A stretch of DNA of 64,000 bases from Desarmillaria ectypa (GCA_030407005.1 JAUDYN010000001.1:3658001-3722000); one strand, 5' to 3'. Positions 1 to 12,683 are shown, numbered from the stretch's first letter. Notes: a model not told the origin generated them from the sequence alone. Translations and numbers: made by a program.

Positions 1-1571
1 GGCATACAAAGAAGTGTTATCAGGTAGGCTGACATTAAATATTCCAGCCGGCCCACTGACATTCTCCCAGAACATCTGTTCTTGCTTCTTATTCAACATT
101 GCTAGCATTTGATCCATTGGACAGAGGTGCACTGGTTTGCATGGGATTGGATTACCATCGGCCATCATGAACTTGCAGTCGACAAACTTCAACAATCCTT
201 CTGCTAAGTGCTTCTGGACATTCTGGCAATCTCTTACGTAGTGCCCAGGTTTCCAGTCGTACCAGCAGTTGTCAGAAGGGCCTGCCCCTGGGTGTTCATT
301 CTGTGGTTGTGATTGCCTTGGCAAGGAGCTATTATTTCCACCTTGTTGAAAGGCTTTCAATATTTGTTCTTGGCGCTCCTTTGCCTGTTTCTCACTCACG
401 TCAATGTGATCGAGTAAAGTAGCTACTTGCTGCTTTACTTCTTCAAATTCTGCCTTGAATCCAGAACCACTAGTGGCTCCAGTAGATAATATACTTCCAC
501 TAGTCGCTGACAGAAGGTAACTAGTGGAGCTGTTGAGAGCAATATCATCAGCTTCAGCAACAACCTCATCGAGGGTGTGCATATCTTCCCGTCTTTTCAT
601 GGGTCTTGCAGCAACCGGTGCAGCAGAACTACTGACACCAGCAGCAACAGCAGGTGCACTTGTCATGCTTTTGAATCCATGCTTGATACTCAATCACAAT
701 GCGATGTTTTCTCTAAACGTGGGAGACAACGACTCAGTGAATTTCTCCACTAGTTCTCGATTCATGACTAGCGCCGGAGGTTTCTGCAGCTTCTTAGCTT
801 CGGTCAAGAATCTACACTTGAACTTCAGATACGACTCGCGCTCGTCAGCCCCAAGGTTTGAGAACTTTCGTGATATATGCATGAGCCTCTCCCAAGTGCC
901 TGTCTCTGCGTCTGCCGCCTCTGGATAGTTTTTCAAGATAGCTTCCTTGAATTTGTCGAAGGTGCCACTATCATACTCCTCTAGGGTTTGCCATTCTTCT
1001 TCGGTACGTGCATCCGTATACCTTACTAGCTTCTTCTTCTTCTCGTCGTCGTCGGTGATGCTGTAGTCAGAGAATAAATCCTCCATTTGCCCAAGGAAAT
1101 GACGCAAGTTCTCTGGTTCTTCACTATCAAACTTGGGCGCGTCCCTAGACGTTGGTCTAGGCATCTTTTGGTTGTTAGTCGACATGGACGGTCTACTAAC
1201 AGTTTGAATGGACTGTGAGTTCGTTTGTCCAGGTACTAGTGATATTCTATCTTCACTAGAGAAGGAAGGTCTTGGCCTTAGGCGTGGTGTGATGGGTCTA
1301 GTCTGTTGAACTGTTAAGTTCACATTGATTCGCTGCGCTGTCCTAGCTTGTGAGCTATTGGGTGGTGCAGTTGCACTTCGTTTCTGCTTTAACAAGTCGT
1401 AGTTAGATGGAGATCCAACACCAGCAGCTCGTGAATTGGCTGTTGATCTTCCTCTTGGTCTCGAGGTAGCACTATTAGGTGCTAGCCTTGAAGACGATGC
1501 TCGTGCGGGCTCTGTAGTTCTAGCTTTGCCCTTCGCTTTCGCTGAGGCTTGGTTAGACAGATTGCATACAA
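1..1571 (-). pseudogene. Gag region of a family-B LTR retrotransposon (partial)
   Basis: The minus strand carries a Gag-like reading frame from about 1571 leftwards off the window edge. It starts with a basic, Ser/Pro-rich stretch, then a capsid-like helical region around 1130-850 (FLGQMEDLFSDY, then WERLMHISRKFSNLG), as in the retrotransposon gag domain. One in-frame TGA at 694-696 interrupts it and the same frame stays open on the other side, so this is one broken gene. A zinc-knuckle-like motif CWYDWKPGHYVRDC lies near 228-270; the spacing fits CX2CX4HX4C but the second Cys is Asp, so zinc binding is doubtful. No ATG is visible at the start of the frame; an in-frame TAG lies just upstream. 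The gene is downstream of the primer site and LTR at 1667-3042 on the same strand, which fixes its orientation. Pol would lie outside the window. Confidence 0.75.
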
Positions 1572-1666
1572 GCTACTAGGTTTGAACAGTAGTTTATTTA
1601 ACAAGACTAGTGTCAAATAAGCGTCTTTTATTCAACAAGATTATCAAGTCTGAAACCCCCCCCCAC

Positions 1667-1677
1667 GGTGGGCTCCA
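1667..1677 (-). other. Primer-binding site of the family-B element
   Basis: On the minus strand, two bases after the LTR end, the sequence reads TGGAGCCCACC. It begins TGG, the complement of a tRNA CCA end, and is followed by a long G run. This suggests a conventional tRNA primer, unlike the self-priming family A elsewhere in this window. Which tRNA is used was not determined. Confidence 0.55.
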
Positions 1678-1679
1678 GA

Positions 1680-3042
1680 TGATGTGCTTGGTAACGGCGA
1701 GTGACAAAAGAATTAGGGAATGGCAATGAACACCAATCACACTAAACCTCTTACTACTCTACACTTAATCACCAATATTGAATTCGGGCGGTTTTGAGTA
1801 CGATGGAAGCACTCTGCAGACTTCAATAATCAAGTACAATTGTCTTAAAGACGTTTTATTCGTTACTAGTGAGTTTATACAAAGTACTACTCGTACTAGT
1901 GGGGTGGGTAAGACACAATTGGATAAGAGTGACTTGGTTTGAGCTACTGCGCTCGTTCTGACTGAAATGGCTTCAGGCTGGTGGCGCTCTTGGCTCTATA
2001 CTGCTTCCTACAAGTGATAAACACTTGACCAGTTGCACTCTTGGCTGACTAGTGGTGCTCTTGGCCTAAGAATAAACTATAACTCCGAGAACTTTGCTTG
2101 AACTAACTTCAAAACACTCCGGACCTTTGCAGGACACAACAGTGACTCTAATGGACTTCAATTCAATGCAATTCTATTGGTGACTTAGCGACTATTAATC
2201 ACTTCATCGAGGTTAAGCACAAAAGCCTTTAATTGGGGACACCAGTTACTACCAGTGAGGGCTCAACTGTGGGGATGGCTTGCCTGCCTTGCACGAGCGC
2301 CCATCCCACTACTTATATACTACTGAGGCAAAACTATAAATATCATCTGGGTATAGGGTATATTGGTAAGGATTTCTTGGCTAGTCACAAATAATGGTGA
2401 ATAATCACACAATAGTTGGTCTAGTCTGTTTTCTTTTCAAATATTCGGTCTAGAGACTCCACAGTCAGTCTTTCCGCACCCTTGGCACAACTACAGGCCC
2501 TAGTAACGCGGTTATATGGATATCCGGATATTGGTGCCTGTAACAGCTATCCGATCATGATCGAGGGTGCAGTCCGGCTCCACTAGCATTGATCATAAGA
2601 GATCTATATTGAAATAGTCGGATCTGGGCTCAAGGTTAATCCATTCCTAATTTATTTCTAAGTCCTGTTTCAAGATTGCCATGTGACTAGTTATCCTGAC
2701 TTAGGTGTTTATGCCCAGTCTGGGCTGCTAGTGACAGAACTTGACGAGATCTGTGTAATCTGCTCCTGGTTTTTGTGTGCTAGTAGCATCCTTTGTTTGC
2801 TAGTGGCTGTATTTCACTTAGTCCTGCTAGCATTCGAGTTACTAGTCTGGCCAGCTGGTAGATTTAACCCACTAATGATGTTGCATCTAAGTCCTGGCTC
2901 TACCAGTTGCTTACTGCTTTTAACTATCAGCTCAAAGCCTCAGCTATAGTCCTCTATGTATCACTAGTATAGGATAGATGTGCAATAGTATTGTTACAAA
3001 ATCGCAAAATCTAGGTGTGAATGCGTAGACGGCATATCACCA
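1680..3042 (-). repeat. Family-B LTR, minus orientation (5' LTR of the left-edge element)
   Basis: A 1363-bp LTR. On the minus strand it begins TGGTGATA at 3042 and ends ACATCA at 1680, followed by a primer site and gag, so it is the 5' LTR of the minus-strand element. It is nearly identical, in inverted orientation, to 4303-5666, and both ends of the match coincide with the TG and CA termini. It interrupts an integrase gene that resumes at 3043. The 88-codon open frame at 2683-2949 lies inside the LTR and has no recognised product. Confidence 0.85.
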
Positions 3043-4199
3043 TGTTTATTCAAAGCACAGAATGCCTTAAGTAGTCATATCAGACTGAGGACCTCAATTC
3101 ATTTCAACCTTTATGAGACTCTACTAAATGTTAAACATCACTCTGAATGCCTCCACTGCCTATCATCCACAAACCGATAGACAGACAGAGCAAGTTAACC
3201 AGGAGATTGAAAAATATCTTCAGATCTTTATCAATCACTGACAGGATGACTGGAATGATTGGCTACCAATGATAGAATTTACCCATAATAATTGCATACA
3301 CTTGGCTACAGGAAAAAGCCCATTTATAGTGCTTTATAGAAGAAATCCTAGACTTGTGCCCAATTCAATATGAAACACCCTCATTCATCAACCCAACAGC
3401 CATGGAATTCACAGAAACCATGGCACAGATATATAAGGAAGTACATGATGTGTTAGAAAAGGCAGCCATTCAGATGAAGGGACAGTATGATAAGAGGAGA
3501 CAAGTGGCACAGGATTATCAAGTTGGCAACAAAGTCTGGCTAGACACCAGCAACCTTCACCTACTGTGACCAAAGAAAAAACTTGATGACAAATGAATGG
3601 GACCATTCAAGATCCTCAAGAAAGCTGGTGTGGCAGCATACAAACTAAAGCTGCCACTGCACTGGAAGATCCATCTCTGCTTTAATGAGAAACTATTAAT
3701 GTCTTACCTCACAACCATATTTCTCAATCAGCAGTCACCACCACTGCCCCCTCCAGACCTTGTAGATAGACAGGAAGAATATGAGATTGAGAAAGTCCTA
3801 GACTCATGAACCTACCAGGTACAAGCTGCAAAGGGACAAAGGTCCAAATTAGTAACTGATTACCTTGTCAAATGGAAAGGATGGATGTGGGAGCACAACT
3901 CTTGGGTCAGAGAAATAGAGATGACAAATGTGCAAGAAGCAATTGCCAAGTATGAAAAAAGCATGCAATAAGAATGAACCATGGACATCACCAAAATTAT
4001 AACACCAGATAAAGTGGTGACAGCTATCCTTGACCATGAATATTTGGATGATGGAGAGGTATCTTACCTTGCACAATGAAAAAATAGAATCCAATGATGG
4101 GTGACAAACTCAAACCAAGAGTGATGGACATCATTATTAGATGTATACTGGACCATCCAAGCATTATTCCAATACAACACCCCTGAGGAAGAGCCTTAG
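3043..4199 (+). pseudogene. Integrase C-terminal half and chromodomain of a family-A chromovirus (relic)
   Basis: Three-frame reading gives the end of a Ty3/gypsy integrase core (NASTAYHPQTDRQTEQVNQ near 3145-3200), the C-terminal integrase domain (WLDTSNLHL, GPFKILKKAGVAAYKLKLP, WKIHLCFNEKLL), and a chromodomain (DYLVKWKGWMWEHNSWVREIEM near 3860-3930, split here by reading only the motif core KWKGWMWEHNSWV). Many in-frame stops, mostly TGA, make it non-functional. The left side is cut by the insertion of the family-B element; the right end runs into a polypurine tract (about 4219-4229) and the first 71 bp of a family-A LTR. Confidence 0.8.
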
Positions 4200-4231
4200 C
4201 AGTCAGGATGACTGCTTTAACAAGGGGGTAA

Positions 4232-4302
4232 TATTATGATTTTTCCATTTTTGCCCTTATCTTATCCCATCTTATCTCATCACTGATCCATCAATCAACA
4301 CT
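4232..4302 (+). repeat. Remnant of a family-A 3' LTR
   Basis: After the polypurine tract the sequence TATTATGATTTTTCC begins, a decayed form of the family-A LTR start TGTTATGATTTTTCC. Only 71 bp remain before the family-B LTR starts at 4303. Confidence 0.7.
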
Positions 4303-5666
4303 TGGTGATACACCGTCTACATGTTCACACCTAGATTTTGCGATTTTGTAACAATACTATTGCACATCTATCCTATACTAGTGATACATAGAGGACTATA
4401 GCTGAGGCTTTGAGCTGATAGTTAAATGCAGTGAGCAACTGGTACAGCCAGGACTTAGATGCAACACCATTAGTGGGTTAAATCTACCAGCTGGCCAGAC
4501 TAGTAACTCGAATGCTAGCAGGACTAAGTGAAATACAGCCACTAGCAAACAAAGGATGCTACTAGCACACAAAAACCAGGAGCAGATTACACAGATCTCG
4601 TCAAGTTCTGTCACTAGCAGCCCAGACTGGGCATAAACACCTAAGTCAGGATAACTAGTCACATGGCAATCTTGAAACAGGACTTAGAAATAAATTAGGA
4701 ATGGATTAACCTTGAGCCTAGATCTGACTATTGTGATATAAATCTCTTATGATCGATACTAGTGGAGCTGGACTGCACCCTCAATCATGATCAGATAGCT
4801 GTTACAGGCACCAATATCTGGATATCCATATAACCGCGTTACTAGGGCCTGTAGTTGTGCCAAGGGTGCGGAAAGACTGACTGTGGAGTCTCTAAACCGA
4901 ATATTTGAAAAGAAAACAGACTAGACTAACTATTGTGTGATTATTCACCATTATTTGTGACTAGCCAAGAAATCCTTACCAATATACCCTATACCCAGAT
5001 GATATTTATAGTTTTGCCTCAGTAGTATATAAGTAGTGGGATGGGCGCTCGTGCAAGGCAGGCAAGCCATCCCCACAGTTGAGCCCTCACTGGTAGTAAC
5101 TGGTGTCCCCAATTAAAGGCTTTTGTGCTTAACCTCGATGAAGTGATTAATAGTCGCTAAGTCACCCATAGTATTGCATTGAATTGAAGTTCCTTAGAGT
5201 CACTGTTGTGTCCTGCAAAGGTCCGGAGTGTTTTGAAGTTAGTTCAAGCAAAGTTCTCAGAGTTATAGTATTATTCTTAGGCCAAGAGCGCCACTAGTTA
5301 GCCAAGAGTGCAACTAGTCAAGTGTTTATCACTTGTAGGAAGCAGTATAGGGCCAAGAGCGCCACCAGTCTGAAGCAGTTTCAGTCAGAACGAGCGCAGT
5401 AGCTCAAACCAAGTCACTCTTATCCAATTGTGTCTTACCCACCCCACTAGTACGAGTAGTACTTTGTATAAACTCACTAGTAACGAATAAAACATCTTTA
5501 AGACAATTGTACTTGATTATTGAAGTCTGCAGAGTGCTTCCATTGTACTCGAAACCACCTGAATTCAATATTGGTGATTAAGTGTAGAGTAGTAAGAGGT
5601 TTAGTGTGATTGGTGTTCATTGCCATTCCCTAATTCTTTTGTCACTCACTGTTACCAAGCACATCA
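4303..5666 (+). repeat. Family-B LTR, plus orientation (isolated)
   Basis: A 1364-bp LTR, TGGTGATA to ACATCA, nearly identical to the reverse complement of 1680-3042. It joins an old family-A LTR on the left to the middle of a family-A pol gene on the right. The bases on its two sides (ACACT and CTGGG) are not a target duplication, so it is not a simple solo LTR. It is more likely a junction left by recombination between two family-B LTRs in different neighbours. Confidence 0.8.
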
Positions 5667-8600
5667 CTGGGCAGAAGAAAACCTGACGAGGCTGAGTATC
5701 CCACCAGGCCAGAGAGTCACAGGATCAAAGCTGACAGGAAGGAAGTCGCTAGCACCCAGGTGATAGAAAGGGGGCAGATGTACCCAAACAATGGGCATGA
5801 TGGTAGCACTAGCTGGGAGTCAATGACCAAGGAAATTCAAACTCCATTGAAAGTAGTGCCAGCTGAAGAACACAGGGGTACTGACCAGGGATATGAAGGC
5901 AAGCTGGCTGACAAATTCCCATCAGTGGCTGTACCCCACCAGGGGATATCCCATGCTCGGGAACCTGCTAGCACCCAGGCAGTAAAAAGGGGGCATTTCA
6001 GTAGAACCACTATTGTCGAAGTATCCGACGAAGAGGATGACACTGCCTTTAGGATTTGGCAAGCCAGTCAATCCAAAGCCAGTACCCCGATACCCAAAGA
6101 CCTCCGAACGCAAGGGGAGGCAATGACTCAAGGTCTTCCGAACGCATGGGGAAGTACCAAACCCGATACCCATCTTAACAAGGGGGTATCAGAAACTTCT
6201 GAACATATGGGGAAGCAGGATGATCTTCAATGGTACTGACCATTCAGGATCGATTGGACTTTGCATGCAGTTCGCAACTCCAAGGATTTGGCAGTCACCA
6301 AAGTGGTTCTCTCTATTTGGGTACATCCCAAATGACTTGGAGAAATCGACCATGAGCTCATCCAGAGCTTAAGAATGGGAGGGAGTATAGCCTGAGAACA
6401 GCTCTATGAATTACATGAACCGATCTGCTATATCCGCAGTACCAGAAGCTCAGGCCAAGACTTCCTGGTGGATATCCAGCTTTTCCCATGTACTGGGAAA
6501 CAGACATTGACAACCCGAGCATTGTTGGATAGTGGCTGTACAGGCAACTCTATCAATCAAACCTATGTCCAACAACACCGGTTGGACACTAGGAAGGCCG
6601 CCACCCCTATACCAGTCTACAATGCCAACAGAATGTGCAATAAGGCAGGTTATGTTACAGAATTTGTGGAACTCCGAATGACCATCAGAGACCACAGTGA
6701 ATGAATTGATCTTGCAGTCACTGACTTGGGCTCTAAAACTGTGTATTTGGGCCATGACTGGCTTAAACGCCACAACTCTTTCGTTAACTGGAAGGCAGGA
6801 ACTATGACATTCAGATGATATCATTGCAATCAGAACCATTTCACTCTGCTGGATGCAGATGAAGAAGATCAATGGGACGAAGAGCTCGAGGAAGGAGAAA
6901 GTATTCTTGCAGTCAATATGCAGGAAGAAATCATCCTTTGTGCCATCCATCATGCAAATGAGTTGGCTGCAGCTGCCAATGCTGAAAAACCAAAACAGAT
7001 ATTTGAGGAGCTCATGCCTCCTCAGTATCAGAGCTTTAGAGATTTATTCTCAAAGGAGAGCTTTGATGAGTTACCAGAAAGAAGACCCTGAGATCATGCA
7101 ATCGAATTGATCCCCAATGTGAAATCGACTCTAGACTGCAAAGTCTATCCACTCAACAGAAATGAGCAAGAACAACTGGACAAGTTCTTGGACAAGAACT
7201 TAGACTCAGGATGAATCCATCCCTCGAAATCCCCCTTTGCCTCTCCTTTCTTCTTTGTCAAGAAAAAGAATGGCTCACTATGACCAGTTCAGGATTACCA
7301 CAAACTGAATGAAATGACAATTAAAAATCATTATCCCCTTCCACTCATATCAGAGCTCATCGACAAGCTCCATGGCACAAAGTATTTCTCTAAGCTAGAC
7401 ATTCGATGGGGATACAACAACATATGCATTAGAGATGGAGATGAAGAAAAAGCTGCCTTCAGAACTAACTGGGGACTCTTCGAGCCAATGGTCATGTTTT
7501 TCAGGCTTACGAACTCACCAGCCACATTCCAGTGGATGATGAATGACATATTCAATGACTTGATTGCTGGAGAAAAAGTTACCATCTACCTCAACAATAT
7601 CCTTATATTCACAAAATCTTTGTCTGAACATCGAGATATAGTTCGACAAGTGCTCCAATATCTCTGAGAAAACAAGTTGTTCCTAAAAGCTGGGAAATGC
7701 GAATTTGAAGTACTCAAAACTGAGTACTTAGGAGTGATCATCAGTGAAGACTCTATTCGCATGGATCCAGTCAAGATCGTGGGCATAGCAGAATGGCCCA
7801 CTCCAACAAAGAAGAAGGAATTACAGTCCTTCCTGGGATTCATGAACTTCTACTGGAAGTTTATAAAGGACTACTCCAAGATCATGCATCCCCTTACCCA
7901 GTTAACTGGAAAGATAGACTGGACATGGGGATCAGAACAAGAACAAGTGTTCAGACAACTCAAGAAGTTGATGATGACAAACATAGTTCTTACGATTCCC
8001 TCGGACAATGGAAGATTCTGAGTAGAAGCGGATGCTAGTGATGGAGCCATTGGAGCCGTCCTAAGCCAAGAAAAGGATGGTAAATGGAGGCCAGTAGCTT
8101 TCATGTCAAAAGTGCTCACAGTCACTGAGTGCAATTATGAGATTTATGACAAGGAATTACTAGCAATCATGCTAGCACTAGAAGAATGGTGCCATTATCT
8201 TATGGGTGCCAAAGAGACCATTGAGATCTGAACAGATCATCAGAATCTCCAGTACTTCCAGAAACCCCAGAAGTTGAACCGCTGACAAGCTTGGTGGGTC
8301 ACCAAATTAGCGGAATACCACTTTGTTCTTCAACACAAGGCTGGAACCACAAATCAGAAGGCAGATCTTCTCAGCAGACAAGACAATCATAATCAGGGAA
8401 AAGAAGACAATCAAGACATTGTCGTTCTATCCCCAGAACATTTCCAGGTGTTGATACTACCAACCCCCAAAGAATGGACCATGCATATAAGAGACACAAC
8501 AAGACAAAAGGAACAGTGGGACCAGGGAATCAAGAAATCCCTTAATCACGAATGAGGAATCACCCAGGAGAATGATCTCCTGTGGTACGAAGGGCGAGTC

Positions 8601-10151
8601 TACATCCCCAACGACTCTATTCTACATGGTGAGATCATTGCACAATTCCATGATCATATCACTGCCAGACACCCAGGAATCGCCAAGACCAAGGAACTCA
8701 TTCTTCGCAAATACTGGTGGCCAAAGATGAAGAAAGATGTCGAGTCCTACATCAAAGGATGTGAGACTTGCCAATGAACGAAGAGCAATATGCAGGCCAA
8801 GGCTGCACCTCTTCATCCGAATACAATCCCGGACACCCCATGGACTCACATTTCAGTTGACATGGTAACAGGACTCCCAGAATCAGAAGGATTTGATGCT
8901 CTACTAGTCATTGTAGATTAATTCTCCAAGAACATTCTCCTCATTCTGTGCAATGAGGAGTTATCCACCGAAGGATGGGCACTGATGCTCCGCAATCACA
9001 TATATGCCAAGCACAGGATGCCACAAGTGGTCATCTCAGACAGAGGACCACAATTCATTTCAGCATTCATGAAGGAACTCTACCGAATGCTAAATATCAC
9101 ACAGAATGCCTCCATGGCATATCATCCCCAGACCAATGGACAGACAGAGAGGGTCAACCAGGAGGTTGAAAAATACCTTTGCATCTTTGTCAACTATCAA
9201 CAAATGGATTGGGTAGCATGGTTACCCCTTGCTGAGTTTGCTCATAACAACCGAGTTCATTCAGCCATGGGCAAGAGCCCCTTCATGGTCCTTTATGGAC
9301 GAAATCCCCAACTCATTCCTGAATCAATTCAGAAAACCAGCTTCATGGACCCTGCAGCTGTTGATTTCACAGAAACCATGACCAAAGTCCATGAAGAGGT
9401 CCATGACATGTTGGAAAAGGCAGCAGCACAAATGAAGGCGCAATACAACAAAAAAAAACAGACTCCATGGGAGTATAAGATCAGTGATAAGGTTTGGCTT
9501 GACACCACCAACCTTCATCTTCCCAGACCCAAGAAAAAGCTCGACGACAAGCAGACAGGACCATTCGAGATTGTCAAAAAGTCAGGAGCGGCAGCATACA
9601 AGCTGAAACTGCTGCCCCACTGGAAGATTCACCCCCGGTTCAATGAGAAACTGTTGACCTCATATGTCACACCTTCATTCCCAAATCAAGAACAACTGCC
9701 GCCTCCTCCACTAGACCTCATTGACAGTCAAGAAGAGTATGAAATTGAAGAAGTCCTGGACTTGCATATCAGAAAGGTATGAGCCAAGAGAGGACAGCCA
9801 TCTAGGGAAGTTATGGACTACCTAGTCAAGTGGAAAGGATGGACCCATGAACACAATTCATGGGTCTGAGAAAACGAAATGATGAATGCCTTGGAAGCGA
9901 TCCAAGAGTACCAGGCCAGCATAAACCATGCCATATACACTCCAAAAATTGCAACCAAGAACAAGAGAGTGGTCAAGATACTGGACCACAAATATTCGGA
10001 ACATGGCAACATAGCTTATCTTGCCAAAAGAAAAGATGGATACATGAAATGGATCATCAATCCAGACAAGAATATATGGAAAAACCTGATTGATCAGTAC
10101 TGGATCAGTCAAATTGCAACACAATTCAACACCCCTATAGAAGAGCCTTAG
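5667..10151 (+). pseudogene. Pol of a family-A chromovirus, 5'-truncated and broken
   Basis: Enters in the linker upstream of protease and runs to the pol end. In order: aspartic protease (LLDSGCTGNSINQTYVQQH near 6520-6575), reverse transcriptase (about 7200-7960; here YLNN replaces the YLDD seen in the better copy), RNase H (about 8025-8400), integrase zinc finger (about 8640-8780), DDE core (ISVDMVTGLPESEG near 8850, VISDRGPQFISAFMK near 9020), C-terminal integrase domain and chromodomain (about 9810-9900). In-frame stops are frequent, e.g. TGA at 7281-7283 where the copy at 12248-20676 has CGA. Gag, the 5' LTR and the start of pol are missing because the family-B LTR ends at 5666. The integrase part 8985-9782 is a 265-codon open stretch, so this copy is less decayed than its outer neighbour. 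Confidence 0.88.
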
Positions 10152-10183
10152 CAGTTGGGATGACTGCTTTAACAAGGGGGTAA

Positions 10184-10604
10184 TGTTATGATTTTTCTGT
10201 TATCTTATCTTATCCAAGTCATATCCATGACTTATCTATCTAATCTATTCAAGAATCCAACTTGTATCCAGCTACTCACCAGTTACCACCCTTGTTCTCA
10301 CCGTCTGTCACCCCAGATGCTTTCCATTGGTTATATGATCCTCCCGGACCACCACACTTCAACACCATTTGTGCATGGACCTTAATGTTTCATCTATATA
10401 TAATGCTGTAGAAATACTATATAAGTAGAGTAAACTACACTGTTGTACTCTATCTCTTGTTTAAATTCAAATCATATACTCCTTGACTTGCACTACACTA
10501 AAGACTAAAGCTTCTACTTCTCTATACAGATATTGTTCGAATGCGTAACAGCCTAGAGAAGTCAGCTGATGTCCCAAGTCATGTGCCCAAGGTGGTGCCT
10601 AACA
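10184..10604 (+). repeat. Family-A 3' LTR
   Basis: A 421-bp LTR from TGTTATGATTTTTCTG to CCTAACA, directly after the polypurine tract AACAAGGGGG (10171-10180). It has a TATA box (ACTATATAAGTAG near 10418) and the ATCTCTTGTTTAA segment used for self-priming in this subfamily. Right of it another pol gene resumes in mid-protease, so this element was inserted into that one; the five bases after it are GGAGT. Confidence 0.85.
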
Positions 10605-12247
10605 GGAGTGAGGCATGAGAATGCCTCTATGAGCTCCAAGAACCTATCTGATACATCTGGGGCACCAAGAGTTCCAAAAGAGACTTCATGATTGAAGTAT
10701 AACTTGCTCCATGTACAGGAAAGAAGACTCTTACCACCTGAGCTCTACTTGATAGTGGCTATACAGGTAGTTCAATCAATCATGCCTATGTCTGTGACTA
10801 TGGCCTAGAGACCCAACAAGCCACTGCTCCAATCCCTGTATATAATACAGACAGAACCCATAATAAAGCTAGTAACATTACCGAATTTGTTGAGCTCAGA
10901 ATGACAATAGGTGGGCATACAGAATGAATTGACCTTGCAGTCACCAACTTAGGGTCCAAGACAATTTACTTAGGCCATGACTGGCTAAAGCACCACAACC
11001 TGATCATCAATTGGGAAACTAGAAAAATGATCTTCAGATGCTGCCAATGCATCAAAAATCCCCTTCCTCTCCCCAATGTAGATAACAAAGACAAATGAGA
11101 CAAAGAATTAGAGGACAGTGAAACAATCCTCACCATCAATATGCAGGAGAAACTGGTGATTTGGGCTGTACATCATGCCAATGACCTAGCAGCTGCTGCT
11201 CATACTGAGAAACCTAAAAAGATGTTTGAAGAGTTGGTATCTCCTCAGTATCAAAGCTTCTGAGATCTATTCTCAAAGGAAAGCTTTGATGAGTTGCCAG
11301 AGTGAAAACCTTGGGATCATGCTATTGAGCTGATTCCCAATGCAAAGTCCACACTGGACTGTAAGATTTACCCACTAAACCACAACAAACAAGAACAGCT
11401 TAATAAGTTCCTTGATAAGAACTTGAGCTCCAGATGCATTCATCCTTCAAAGTCCCACTTCACCTCCCCTTTCTTTTTCATAAAAAAGAAAGATGGCTCC
11501 CTCTGCCCTGTCCAGGACTACTGAAAGCTGAATGAGATGATGATCAAGAATTGTTATCCACTCTCTTTGATCTCCAAGCTCATTGACAAGCTACATGGAG
11601 CCAAGTACTTCTCCAAACTAGATGTCCATTGGGGATACAATAACATCCAGATCCAGGAAGGAGACAAAGAAAAAGCTGCTTTTCACATGAATCATAGACT
11701 CTTTGAACCCACCATTATGTTCTTTGGTCTCACCAATTCATCCACCACATTCTAGTGGATGATAAATGATATTTTTTGGGATCTCATCGCAGGCAGAAAG
11801 GTCATGATATACCTCAATAACATCCTCATATTCACAAAAACCCTGGAAAAACATCAACAAGTCATTTGACAAGTACTTCAATGACTTGAAGAGAATAAAT
11901 TGTTTCTCAAAGCTAAGAAATGTGAATTTGAGGTATTAGAAACCGAGTATTTGGGCATTATCATCAGTGAAGATGCCATATGAATGGACCTGGTCAAAGT
12001 CACTGGAATAGCCAAATGGCCAACCCCCACAAAGAAAAAGAAATTACAATCCTTTTTAGAATTCACTAATTTCTATCAGAAGTTCATACAGGATTACTCC
12101 TGAATTGTATGCCCATTGATGCAGCTGACTGGGAAGGCCAAATGGAAGTGGGGAAAGGAACAAGACCCAGCCTTCCTCAAATTAAAGAGACAAATGATGA
12201 CCAATATCATTCTGGCTATCCTGTCTGATGACAGAAAATTCAGAATC
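10605..12247 (+). pseudogene. Protease-RT part of an older family-A element, interrupted by a nested element
   Basis: Begins just upstream of the protease (LYELQEPI-like, then LLDSGYTGSSINHAYV) and runs through the reverse transcriptase into RNase H, where it stops at 12247 in the codons for DDRKFRI. The same frame resumes at 20677 with EADASNGAISVVLSQEQ. The 8.4-kb element between carries a 5-bp duplication GAATC (12243-12247 and 20677-20681). Heavy decay: TGA, TAG and many TG/CA dinucleotides where younger copies have CG. Its own gag and 5' LTR are not in the window. Confidence 0.85.
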
Positions 12248-12670
12248 TGTTACGATTTTTCCATGATCTTATCTTATCCAAGTCATATCCATGACTCATC
12301 CATCTAATCTAGACCAGAAACTGACTCGTATCCAGCTATTCGCTGGCTACCACCCTCGTTCTCACCATCTGTCACCCCAGACACTTTCTATTGGTTCTAT
12401 GATCCTCCTGGATCGTCCAGCTTCGACACTGTTTGTGCATGGACCATAGCGTTTCATCTAATTATAACACCATAGAAATACTATATAAACAGAGTAAACT
12501 AGTCAGTTGTACTCTATCTCTTGTTTAAATTAACATCATATACTTCTTGCTCGCACAACACCAAAGACTCTTAGCTTCTATATCTCTCATTGGGTGATCA
12601 TTCGAACATGTAATGGCCCAGAGATATCAGCTGACCGTCCCAAGTCATGTGCCCAAGTCAGTACATAACA
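12248..12670 (+). repeat. 5' LTR of the nested chromovirus
   Basis: 423 bp, TGTTACGA to ACATAACA. It matches the 3' LTR at 20254-20676 except for 16 transitions, all at CpG sites. It contains the promoter described separately. Confidence 0.95.
12482..12528 (+). promoter_or_regulatory. LTR promoter: TATA box and inferred transcript start
   Basis: A TATA box TATATAAA lies at 12482-12489. The segment ATCTCTTGTTTAA at 12516-12528 starts 34 nt after the first base of the TATA box, where transcription would begin, and is complementary to the primer-binding site. The start site is inferred, not mapped. Confidence 0.7.
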
Positions 12671-12683
12671 TTAAACAAGAGAT
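12671..12683 (+). other. Self-complementary primer-binding site
   Basis: TTAAACAAGAGAT directly follows the 5' LTR. It is the exact reverse complement of 12516-12528, the inferred 5' end of the element RNA, so the transcript could fold back and prime its own minus strand, as known for Tf1 of fission yeast. It does not begin with TGG, so a tRNA primer is unlikely. Confidence 0.8.

Noticed and set aside
2683..2949. A membrane protein gene (88 codons), also at 4396-4662 on the other strand
   Set aside because: Both lie within the family-B LTRs and exist twice only because the LTR does; no start context or domain.
4303..5666. Simple solo LTR with target duplication
   Set aside because: Flanks ACACT and CTGGG differ and belong to different element parts, so a recombination junction fits better.
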